Part shown: positions 1-5,903 of the stretch, piece after piece
How the letters are laid out: every line of letters begins with the position of its first letter
Position numbering within the stretch: position 1 is the first letter of the stretch
Assembly (NCBI GenBank): GCA_903908025.1
Contig: CAIVQM010000450.1
Span: 1-9,437 of the forward strand
Direction of reading: 5' to 3'
Source of the DNA: an uncultured bacterium
GTDB taxonomy: Bacteria; Actinomycetota; Actinomycetes; S36-B12
DNA length: 9,437 bases
The notes under the pieces: generated by a model
What the model saw: the letters and a program-made list of their open reading frames with translations, nothing else
Databases searched by the model: none
What the model was told of the DNA's origin: nothing
Translations under genes and position numbers: made by a program

Positions 1-453
1 GATGCCGTACTCGTGCAGGTAGCGCTGGATCTTGAGCGCGAAGTATGAGGTGGTGACCATCATCCCCGTCGCGCCGTACCACTCGCCGATGCCGTAGCGC
101 GCTGGCGAGGCATTGAACGCACCGCGCGCGTGGTTGTCGTACCCGACGACGCAGGCGATGTCGGACCCTTCAGCGATCAGACCGTTGCGTGCCGTCATGA
201 GTGCCACTCCGCCCGTGGCACAGCCGTTCTTGACCGTCACGAACGGCAGACCGGTCAACCCGAGGCGCGACACGAGGTTGTCGGGCTTGGTCTCGCCATT
301 CGTGCCGCCGACGGCGAAGTCGACGTCGGTCCATGCCAACCCGCAATCGGCGAGGGCGCCGCGGATCGCCTGCTCGGCGAGTTCGTTGTCCTCACCGTCA
401 TAGCGGCCGAACGCCGTGCGCGACGCGCCGACGATGTAGATCTCGTCGCTCAT
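1..453 (-). CDS. Thiolase-superfamily acyl-CoA acyltransferase / lipid-transfer-protein-like enzyme (N-terminal part, runs off left edge)
   Basis: The 151 visible residues are the N-terminal part of a thiolase of the acetyl-CoA acetyltransferase / SCP-x (lipid-transfer protein) group, whose members are usually about 380-400 residues. The protein opens with the typical strand IYIVGASRTAFGR, and the motif VKNGCATGG carries the nucleophilic cysteine at residue 78. The C-terminal His/Cys motifs lie outside the window. Such enzymes cleave or form C-C bonds on acyl-CoA thioesters in the cytosol. The start is ATG at 453, with GAGG seven bases upstream; the ATG overlaps the TGA of the DUF35 gene (ATGA), so the two are probably translationally coupled. 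Thiolases paired with DUF35 proteins are known as complexes, for example the steroid side-chain aldolase Ltp2-ChsH2 and archaeal HMG-CoA synthase. The family call is secure; thiolase versus aldolase activity and the substrate are open. Confidence 0.9.
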   Translation of the reverse strand, partial: MSDEIYIVGASRTAFGRYDGEDNELAEQAIRGALADCGLAWTDVDFAVGGTNGETKPDNLVSRLGLTGLPFVTVKNGCATGGVALMTARNGLIAEGSDIACVVGYDNHARGAFNASPARYGIGEWYGATGMMVTTSYFALKIQRYLHEYGI

Positions 454-845
454 GCGGTCACCTCGAAGCCGAAGGTGTGCACGACCGTGTCTCCGTCGGT
501 CCATGCCTTCGCGAGCACCAGGCTCACCCGCTCGCCGATGGACCAGTCGGTCTTGCCAATCAGCCAGCCTTCGACAATGACCGGGCCGAGATCGACATAA
601 CCGATGCTGAACGGCGCGAAGCCGTCCGTCCGGAACGGCGCCTTGGGCTCGAAGTGCTGAGTCGTCCAGGACCAGACAGTGCCCTCTGTCGGCAGGGCGA
701 CGTCGGTAACGTTCACGCCCGCACACATCGGACACGACTCCCACGCCGGGAACACGTGCGCACCGCAGGCCGAGCACACCGACCCACGCAGGGCGACCGG
801 ATCGACGGACGCGAACAGCGTCGCGTCCACCACCTCAAGAGCCAT
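450..845 (-). CDS. Zn-ribbon / OB-fold DUF35 protein, partner of the adjacent thiolase
   Basis: This 131-residue protein has the two-part DUF35 layout. A rubredoxin-like zinc ribbon comes first, with CxxC pairs at residues 24/27 and 38/41 (motifs CSAC and CPMC). An OB-fold of alternating beta strands follows to the C-terminus. Proteins of this family (COG1545) are not enzymes by themselves; they bind a thiolase-fold partner and help position the acyl-CoA. The thiolase gene follows with a 4-base overlap, which fits an obligate complex. I chose ATG at 845 because GAAGG sits five bases upstream. A GTG at 857 would add four residues, but its AGGA directly abuts the codon, so it is less likely. 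The reductase gene ends at 866, just upstream, so the gene belongs to the same transcript. Confidence in the family is high; the acyl substrate is unknown. Confidence 0.9.
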   Translation of the reverse strand: MALEVVDATLFASVDPVALRGSVCSACGAHVFPAWESCPMCAGVNVTDVALPTEGTVWSWTTQHFEPKAPFRTDGFAPFSIGYVDLGPVIVEGWLIGKTDWSIGERVSLVLAKAWTDGDTVVHTFGFEVTA

Positions 846-865
846 GTGCGCCTTCACTCCTGCCG

Positions 866-1873
866 TCAGTCGGAGAGTCGAACGAGGGCCTTGCCGAGAT
901 TGGCACCGGACAGCAGTCCGGCCAGACCAACACCCGCATTCTCGATGCCCTCGACGATGGTCGCACGGTCAATCAGCTCGCCGCTGGCAAGCCAGCCACT
1001 TACCCGCTCCTCGAACTCCGGGCGCAGGTGCTCGAAGTCACGAACGATGAAGCCCTGGATCGTGACCCGCCGCAGGACGGTCTCGATGAGGATCGCTAGG
1101 GAAGGCTGCTCCTGCGTGCCGAAGTTGGACACCGCTCCGCACATGCTGATGCGACCGTGGATCTTCATGTTGTTGAGTGCTGCCGCGAACTGCCATCCGC
1201 CGACATTGTCGAAGAACAGGTCGATGCCGTCAGGGACGAGCCCAGGCAGCTCCTGTGCGAAGTCGCCGTCGCGGTAATTGATCATCGCGTCGAAGCCGCA
1301 TTCGTCCATAAGCCATGCGCACTTCTCGACCCCGCCTGCGCTGCCGACGACTCGCCCAGCGCCCATCAGTCGTGCGAACTGGCCGACCATGCTGCCGACC
1401 GCGCCACCTGCACCGGTCACAAGGACGGTCTCGCCGGCCGCGAGCTTGCCGACGGGAACGAGGCCCGCGTAGGCGGTGAAACCGGTCTGCCCCATCGAGC
1501 TCAGCCACGCGGTGGCAGGAGCCTTGCCGAGATCGCACACCGTGGCAACGGCATCGTCGACGACGGCGTACTCGCGCCAGCCGAGGCGATGACGGACGGT
1601 CGCGCCGACCGGCAGGAGTTCGGAAGCTGACTCGACGACCACGCCGATCGCCGAGCCGTCCATCGCGCCGCCGACCTCGAAGTTGGTCGTGTACTGCTTC
1701 TCGCCCGGGTCCATCCGACCCCGCGTCGACGGGTCGAGGCTCATGTACTCGTTTCGCACCAGCGCATGGCCAGGCGTCAGGTCGGGGAGGTCGATCGTGC
1801 CTACGACGACATCGTCAGCGACGAAGGTGCGCTCCGGCCGGCGGGCGAGCAGGACTGCGGCGGTCTGCTTCAC
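866..1873 (-). CDS. NADP-dependent medium-chain reductase, CurA / leukotriene B4 12-hydroxydehydrogenase type
   Basis: The 335-residue protein matches the zinc-independent MDR subgroup (COG2130: curcumin reductase, prostaglandin/leukotriene reductases), which reduces the C=C bond of alpha,beta-unsaturated ketones or aldehydes with NADPH. Visible marks are SLDPSTRGRM (residues 45-54), MGQTGFTAYAGL (127-138), the Rossmann motif VTGAGGAVGSMVGQ (152-165), NY at 199-200 and FDNVGG (221-226). Length is normal for the family and the catalytic-zinc cysteines of alcohol dehydrogenases are absent. The start is GTG at 1873, with GAGG seven bases upstream. It overlaps the TGA of the small upstream gene (GTGA), implying coupling. 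Together with the thiolase/DUF35 pair it suggests reduction of an enone or enoyl intermediate before or after chain cleavage; that pathway role is inference. Confidence 0.88.
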   Translation of the reverse strand: MKQTAAVLLARRPERTFVADDVVVGTIDLPDLTPGHALVRNEYMSLDPSTRGRMDPGEKQYTTNFEVGGAMDGSAIGVVVESASELLPVGATVRHRLGWREYAVVDDAVATVCDLGKAPATAWLSSMGQTGFTAYAGLVPVGKLAAGETVLVTGAGGAVGSMVGQFARLMGAGRVVGSAGGVEKCAWLMDECGFDAMINYRDGDFAQELPGLVPDGIDLFFDNVGGWQFAAALNNMKIHGRISMCGAVSNFGTQEQPSLAILIETVLRRVTIQGFIVRDFEHLRPEFEERVSGWLASGELIDRATIVEGIENAGVGLAGLLSGANLGKALVRLSD

Positions 1874-2085
1874 AGCTGGGCCTCGCGAAGGGCCCGCGCC
1901 TCGGGGGTGCGGCCGACCCAGCCGGCAGCCTGGAGGTCGACGTCGATGATCTCGCCCTCGAACCAGATGCCGTTGTCGTCGAACACGCCGTAGCGCCCGG
2001 TCGCCGGATCGTCGACGCGAACGAGGCCGACCTCGTTCACCGAATAGGTGCAGCCGGAGATCGGGTGCTTGTACACCTTGGCCAT
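1870..2085 (-). CDS. Small uncharacterised protein, first gene of the acyl-CoA operon
   Basis: I do not recognise this 71-residue protein. It begins MAKVYKHPISGCTYSVNE and contains RVDDPATGRYGVFDDNGIW (residues 23-41), then an acidic stretch (EGEIIDVD) and a tryptophan motif GWVGRT. It has no signal peptide or membrane segment, and one cysteine. The alternating hydrophobic and turn-forming residues suggest a compact beta-rich domain. A longer reading from 2217 is possible, but a strong AAGGAG stands five bases before the ATG at 2085, which decides the start. The stop overlaps the GTG of the reductase by four bases, so the protein is translated with, and probably works with, the reductase/DUF35/thiolase enzymes. 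It could be a subunit, a chaperone or a substrate-binding accessory; nothing in the sequence chooses between these. Confidence 0.75.
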   Translation of the reverse strand: MAKVYKHPISGCTYSVNEVGLVRVDDPATGRYGVFDDNGIWFEGEIIDVDLQAAGWVGRTPEARALREAQL

Positions 2086-2200
2086 GAAGACTCCTTGGAC
2101 GCTAGAACAAGTCCGGGACGAACCAAAGACTACACAACTTGCATCGGGGTACAGTAACTTTCCTGCCGACCCTCGGCCACCCTCGCCAGACGGAGCCCGA
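2086..2200. promoter_or_regulatory. Divergent promoter region of the acyl-CoA operon (minus) and the VOC gene (plus)
   Basis: These 115 bases separate two genes that start away from each other, so at least two promoters must lie here. The stretch is visibly richer in A and T than the coding DNA around it. Candidate elements are TACAGTAACTT at 2150-2160, whose TACAGT could be a -10 box for the plus gene about 45 bases before its ATG; TAGAACAAGTCCGG at 2103-2116, one half of which matches the steroid-regulator KstR consensus; and the small palindrome GTCCGGGAC at 2111-2119. I find no convincing -35 box. The region is supported by gene layout; the individual elements are weak. Confidence 0.55.
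2091..2096 (-). promoter_or_regulatory. Ribosome binding site AAGGAG of the small operon-leading gene
   Basis: AAGGAG on the minus strand lies five bases upstream of the ATG at 2085. It is among the best Shine-Dalgarno matches in the window and fixes the start of the 71-residue protein against a longer in-frame reading. Confidence 0.7.
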
Positions 2201-2755
2201 ATGCCCAATCCTGCCAACCCCGCCCAGTCGGCAATGCCGGCACAGCTCGTCCAGATCGCCTACCGGGTCCCCGACCTGGAGGCTGCCTGCCACGAGTGGG
2301 CCCAGAAGGTCGGCGCAGGACCCTTCCTCGTCCGCCGGCACCTGCCCGTCACCGCCACGCACAATGGGCAGCCCGCCGTGTACGACCACAGCGCTGCATT
2401 CGGCCAGTGGGGTCCGGTCATGCTCGAGATCATCCAGCTGCACGAGTGTGAGCCGGCCAGCATGCGCACCGTGCTCGAGCATGAGCAGCCCGGCCAGGTC
2501 AACCACTTCGCCTGCTTCGTCGACGACCTGGCGTCCTCAAGCGCAGCGCTCGAGGAGCAGGGCATGCCGCTGACGATGTCGCTCACCTCATCGTCCGGCA
2601 TGGAGGTGCACTTCCACGATGCGCGCCATGTTCTCGGCGGCATCCTTGAGCTGTATGTCGGCAACGAGCATCTGCGCGGCTTCTACGACAAGGTCGCCGC
2701 GCTGGCTGTTGGCTGGGACGGCTCCGACGTGGTCCGGTACATCGACCAGTCCTGA
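2201..2755 (+). CDS. VOC-superfamily (glyoxalase-fold) protein, Glyoxalase_4-like
   Basis: This 184-residue protein shows two paired beta-alpha-beta-beta-beta modules of the vicinal-oxygen-chelate fold. The first starts at VQIAYRVPDLEAA (residues 17-29) and the second at VNHFACFVDDLASS (100-113). The four metal-ligand positions appear to be Gln18, Glu76 (MLEIIQ), His102 and Glu150 (GILELYVG). Family members include methylmalonyl-CoA epimerase, glyoxalase I and ring-cleavage dioxygenases. Length and domain pairing suit an epimerase, isomerase or lyase better than a dioxygenase. The ATG at 2201 is chosen because GGAG lies five bases before it; the frame stays open to 2048 but without support. 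It is transcribed away from the acyl-CoA operon and ends convergently with the phosphatase gene. The exact reaction is unknown; an acyl-CoA or keto-acid substrate is plausible from context. Confidence 0.85.
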   Translation: MPNPANPAQSAMPAQLVQIAYRVPDLEAACHEWAQKVGAGPFLVRRHLPVTATHNGQPAVYDHSAAFGQWGPVMLEIIQLHECEPASMRTVLEHEQPGQVNHFACFVDDLASSSAALEEQGMPLTMSLTSSSGMEVHFHDARHVLGGILELYVGNEHLRGFYDKVAALAVGWDGSDVVRYIDQS

Positions 2756-2778
2756 GCCCCGCCCCCGCCCCCTACACG

Positions 2779-2805
2779 TTTGTCCCAGAATCCGGGAGAA
2801 ATCGG
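2779..2805. repeat. Palindromic repeat, copy 1 (convergent gap)
   Basis: First of two near-identical copies between the convergent VOC and phosphatase genes. It reads TTTGTCCC, then a core, then GGGAGAAA and CGG. The inner palindrome is TCCCAGA-A-TCCGGGA, with one mismatch between the 7-base arms. It could fold as a stem-loop in either transcript and may help end both, but no U-tract follows on either strand. It lies wholly outside coding sequence. Confidence 0.65.
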
Positions 2806-2839
2806 CGATCCGAGGGTCGCGAGGGGGCCGCATTGCCCA

Positions 2840-2865
2840 TTTGTCCCGGATTCCGGGAGAAACGG
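2840..2865. repeat. Palindromic repeat, copy 2 (possible bidirectional terminator)
   Basis: Second copy, 61 bases after the first, ending just before the TAG of the phosphatase gene. The core TCCCGGATTCCGGGA has perfect 7-base arms around a single T, and the flanking TTT and AAA extend the symmetry across one G/G mismatch. As RNA it would form a six-pair stem with a three-base loop. Its position between two convergent genes suits a bidirectional terminator, but a protein-binding palindrome or a dispersed repeat is equally possible. Confidence 0.65.
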
Positions 2866-2867
2866 AT

Positions 2868-3512
2868 CTAGCGGTTGGTGAGCAGGTCCCGGTCCGCCAG
2901 CAGGTGCGCGTGCTCGTTGAACGAGATCAACGACAGGCCGCGCGAGCCGGCAACAATCGTCGTGATCGACGCATTGATGCTGACGCGGTTGAGGGCGATG
3001 ACGCCCGGGGCGCTCGCACCGAGCAGCCGTCCGCAGACAGCCGCCGTCACACCTGCCGACGTCGCGACCACGGCATCCGTGCCCTTCGGGAGTGACGCCG
3101 CCAGATCGTTGAGGGCATCCAGGGCGCCGTTGGAGAACTCGCGCCAGCCCGGCGTGCGACCCTCTATCCAGTCCGCCATCGCCACATCGAGATGCCGCTG
3201 GAAGGCATCGGAAGTAAGGCCGTCTGTTGTTCCCGGGCCACCGAGTTGAGCCTCGACAAGCCCGTGGGCCGAGAACTCGTCCCACCGCTCATCAACGGGC
3301 GCTGTCTCCACCCCGAGTACCTCGGCCGCGATGGCTGCTGTCCCACGCTGCCGAATCAGCGTCCCACTCGTGACGACGGGATTGCGCGGTGCGCGGCGGG
3401 CGATCTCCAGACTCGACACGCGAGCCTGACGTTCACCTCGATCCGACAGCACGTCGTAGTCATCAGCCCCAAAGCTCGCCTGACCGTGGCGTAGGAGGTA
3501 GATCGCCGGCAT
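2868..3512 (-). CDS. Histidine-phosphatase-superfamily protein (phosphoglycerate-mutase-like), variant active site
   Basis: The 214-residue protein starts MPAIYLLRHGQASFGADDYD, with the RHG phosphate-pocket motif at residues 8-10 (phospho-acceptor His9). A second arginine is likely at Arg54 (LIRQRGTA). Where most relatives have the second catalytic histidine in a THGG-like motif, this one reads VVATSAGVT (residues 148-156), with Thr/Ser instead. I recall a histidine-phosphatase subgroup beginning RHGQASFG with a TSGG-like motif here, so this is probably a subfamily trait rather than decay. The family removes phosphate from sugar phosphates, nucleotides or proteins. The ATG at 3512 has AAGGG five bases upstream and lies nine bases after the end of E2. 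It is the last gene of the dehydrogenase operon; a longer reading to 3665 would intrude on E2 and is rejected. The substrate is unknown. Confidence 0.87.
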   Translation of the reverse strand: MPAIYLLRHGQASFGADDYDVLSDRGERQARVSSLEIARRAPRNPVVTSGTLIRQRGTAAIAAEVLGVETAPVDERWDEFSAHGLVEAQLGGPGTTDGLTSDAFQRHLDVAMADWIEGRTPGWREFSNGALDALNDLAASLPKGTDAVVATSAGVTAAVCGRLLGASAPGVIALNRVSINASITTIVAGSRGLSLISFNEHAHLLADRDLLTNR

Positions 3513-3520
3513 GGCGGCCC

Positions 3521-4897
3521 TTAGGAAACCAGCACGAGCGGGCGTGCCAGCAGCTCGGCAACTGTCTGCAGGTACTCGGCCGCTGGCACACCGTCGACCG
3601 CCCGGTGATCGAAGGTCAGGCTGAGGGTGAGGACCTGGGTCCGCACGAACGCCTCGCCCACCCACTTGCCGGAATCGCGAAGCCGGCCAACACCAAGGAT
3701 CCCCACGTTGCCGGGGTTGATGACCGGAGTGAAGAAGTCGACACCGTAGGTGCCGAGGGACGTGACAGCGAACGTCGCGCCCTCCAGTTCGTCGAGGGAG
3801 ATCGAGCCAGAACGGCAGCGCTCGGCCACATCGCGCGTTGCGCGAGCCAACTCGGGAAGCGACAGTCGATCCGCATCAAGGATCACCGGCACCATCAGAC
3901 CGCCCGGCACGGAGACCGCCAGACCCATATGGATCCGACTGAGCAGGTGGATCTCCTTGTCGATGATCGTCGCATTGAGGATCGGGTGCTGACGCAACGC
4001 CAACGCCGCCGCGCGCACAACGAAGTCATTGAGACTGGGGACCGCCACGCCGAGGGCGGCGTACTGCTCCTTCATCTCCGCGCGCAGAGCCACGACGGCA
4101 TCCATCGAGACCTCGAAGCCGTGGGTGAGCTGCGCCATCTCGGTGAGGCTCTGCTGCATACGGGCCGCGATCGTTCCGCGCATGCCCTTCATATGGATGA
4201 TCGACGACGTCTCCTGGCTCGCCGAAACGTGCGCGGGAGTCGTCGTCACCACGGCAGCCGATGCCGCCGCGACCGGAGAAGTGATCGCCGCTCGCACATC
4301 GCTGCGTGACACGTAGCCCGACTCGGTCTGCAGTGCCGTCGCATCGATACCGGCATCGCGAGCGTCACGACGCGCCAGTGGTGAGGCCACCTTGCTCGGG
4401 CCAGATATCTGAGGCTGCCGTGTGGCGGCGTCCTCGACGTCTTCGGACACGATGCGCCCACCGGGACCCGTGCCGGAAACGGTCGTCAGGTCGACCCCGA
4501 GGTCCTGCGCGATGCGACGGGCGTTCGGCGAGATGAAGGCGCGACCAGTGGCAGAGGCAACCTCGACATCGTCGGCACCCTGCATCGTCGTGATGACGAC
4601 GACCTCTTCGATGAGGGCAGTCGGGGCAGACGCAACCGGTGCACCCGACGGCGCCGACTCGCCAGCAGCCAGCAGCCAACCGAGGACAGCTCCCGGCGCG
4701 AGGGTCGTGCCGTCGGGAACGGCGCGGGCCAGGATGCCCTCGCCTTCTGCCTCGACATCAACGTCGATCTTGTCCGTGGCCAGCCTCAGCAGGGGCATCC
4801 CCATGGTGATGACGGCTCCATCGGCGACGAGCCACTCGTCGACGGTGCCCTCTTCCATGGTGAGGCCGAGCTTGGGAAGCCGGATCTCGATGGGCAC
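3521..4897 (-). CDS. Dihydrolipoamide acyltransferase (E2) of an acetoin / 2-oxoacid dehydrogenase complex
   Basis: The 458-residue E2 carries, in order: one lipoyl domain (about residues 1-80) with the lipoyl-lysine Lys43 in ATDKIDV; an Ala/Pro/Ser-rich linker; a clear E3/E1-binding domain (122-157, ISPNARRIAQ to GPGGRIVSEDV); a second, weaker one (170-205, ASPLARRDARDAG to GYVSRSDV); another linker; and the catalytic acyltransferase domain (about 235-458) with DHRAVDG, His431 and Asp435. It moves the acyl group from E1 to CoA and forms the core of the complex. The GTG at 4897 is chosen because GGAGG lies six bases upstream, inside the last codons of E1-beta; the stop of E1-beta is four bases away. 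No E3 gene is present, so the complex must borrow one. Whether the substrate is acetoin, pyruvate or a branched-chain oxoacid cannot be read from E2. Confidence 0.93.
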   Translation of the reverse strand: MPIEIRLPKLGLTMEEGTVDEWLVADGAVITMGMPLLRLATDKIDVDVEAEGEGILARAVPDGTTLAPGAVLGWLLAAGESAPSGAPVASAPTALIEEVVVITTMQGADDVEVASATGRAFISPNARRIAQDLGVDLTTVSGTGPGGRIVSEDVEDAATRQPQISGPSKVASPLARRDARDAGIDATALQTESGYVSRSDVRAAITSPVAAASAAVVTTTPAHVSASQETSSIIHMKGMRGTIAARMQQSLTEMAQLTHGFEVSMDAVVALRAEMKEQYAALGVAVPSLNDFVVRAAALALRQHPILNATIIDKEIHLLSRIHMGLAVSVPGGLMVPVILDADRLSLPELARATRDVAERCRSGSISLDELEGATFAVTSLGTYGVDFFTPVINPGNVGILGVGRLRDSGKWVGEAFVRTQVLTLSLTFDHRAVDGVPAAEYLQTVAELLARPLVLVS

Positions 4898-4900
4898 GCC

Positions 4901-5890
4901 CTACCTCCGCTCGAGCAGTCGGCGCACGGATGCCTCGATTCGCGCAGCATCGGGCACGTAGGCGTTCTCCAGAATCGGAGCGTAGGGCACCGGGGCGAAC
5001 GGCGCGGCGAGCCGCGCGACAGGCGCATCAAGGTAGTCGAAGGCATCTTCCTGGATCTGCGAGGAGATCTCCGCACCGATACCGCCGAACTCGACGGCCT
5101 CGTGCACGATCAGAACGCGGTTCGTCTTGCGCACAGAGTCGGTGATGGTGCCGATATCGAGCGGCTGCACACAGCGCGGATCGATCACCTCAACCGAGAT
5201 CCCCTGCTCCGCAAGCGAAGCGGCTGCCTTCGTCGCCTCGATGACCATGCGGCCGATGGCCACGATCGTGACGTCCGAGCCCTCGGTCACAACGTTCGCG
5301 ACGCCGAGCGGCACCGAGTAGAGCTCCTCGGGCACCTCGCCCTTCATGCCCAGCATCTTCTTGTTCAGGACGACGATCACCGGGTTGTCGTCGCGGACGG
5401 CTGAGACGATCAGACCCTTCGCGTCGTAAGGGCTGGCGGGCATCGCGACCTTGAGGCCGGGCACATGCGCGAGCCATGCCTCGAGGCTCTGACTGTGCTG
5501 CGCGGCTGCGGACATGCCCGCACCGCCCGCGGTGGTGATGGTCAGCGGCATGGAGACGGCGCCGCCGAACATGTACTTCATCTTGGCGGCCTGGTTGAAG
5601 ATCTGGTCCATCGCGACGCCGATGAAGTCCATGAACATGAGGTCGCACACCGGACGAAGCCCGCGTGCAGCCGCGCCCACGCCGAGCCCGATGATCGCCT
5701 GCTCGGAGATCGGGGTGTCCTTGACGCGCCGGGGGCCGAACTCCGTGAGGAGTCCGTCGAACATGTGGAAGACACCGCCGTAGCCCGCGACGTCCTCGCC
5801 GATCAGGAAGACGTCGGGGTCCTCAGCCATGATCTGGTGCATGCCCTCGTTGAAGGCCTTGACGTAGGTCAGTTGCCGGCTCACGGTCAC
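4901..5890 (-). CDS. TPP-dependent dehydrogenase E1 component, beta subunit (acetoin / 2-oxoacid type)
   Basis: This 329-residue transketolase-like subunit forms the E1 heterotetramer with E1-alpha. It shows LIGEDVAGYGG (residues 29-39), DTPISEQAIIGLGVGAA (58-74) with the conserved catalytic Glu63, and AAQHSQSLEAWLAHVPGLKV (129-148) with the conserved histidine. KMKYMFGG and SPYDAKGLI resemble acetoin dehydrogenase AcoB, though pyruvate and branched-chain E1-beta share most motifs. The C-terminal ferredoxin-like domain is intact (VIDPRCVQPLDI, HEAVEFGGIGAEI). I start at GTG 5890, which follows AGGA by four bases; a GTG at 5884 is an alternative. It begins 13 bases after the E1-alpha stop, and its own end contains the ribosome binding site of E2, so the three are one operon. 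Family certain, substrate uncertain. Confidence 0.93.
   Translation of the reverse strand: MTVSRQLTYVKAFNEGMHQIMAEDPDVFLIGEDVAGYGGVFHMFDGLLTEFGPRRVKDTPISEQAIIGLGVGAAARGLRPVCDLMFMDFIGVAMDQIFNQAAKMKYMFGGAVSMPLTITTAGGAGMSAAAQHSQSLEAWLAHVPGLKVAMPASPYDAKGLIVSAVRDDNPVIVVLNKKMLGMKGEVPEELYSVPLGVANVVTEGSDVTIVAIGRMVIEATKAAASLAEQGISVEVIDPRCVQPLDIGTITDSVRKTNRVLIVHEAVEFGGIGAEISSQIQEDAFDYLDAPVARLAAPFAPVPYAPILENAYVPDAARIEASVRRLLERR
4904..4908 (-). promoter_or_regulatory. Ribosome binding site GGAGG of E2, inside the end of E1-beta
   Basis: GGAGG on the minus strand falls within the last two arginine codons of E1-beta and stands six bases before the GTG at 4897. It supports the GTG as the E2 start and couples E2 translation to E1-beta. 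Confidence 0.65.
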
Positions 5891-5903
5891 TTCTTCCTCG
5901 GGA

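Noticed and set aside
333..1277. Long plus-strand open frame of 314 codons antisense to the DUF35 and reductase genes
   Set aside because: The translation is Arg/His/Ser-rich with no family motif, as expected from the antisense of GC-rich coding DNA. The minus-strand genes show clear conserved domains.
2048..2200. N-terminal extension of the VOC protein by 51 codons
   Set aside because: It crosses the divergent promoter region and overlaps the start of the small minus-strand gene. The ATG at 2201 has a proper ribosome binding site and matches family length.
3389..4309. Plus-strand open frame of 306 codons antisense to the phosphatase start and E2
   Set aside because: Low-complexity Arg/His composition and no recognisable domain, while E2 on the other strand is a complete known protein.
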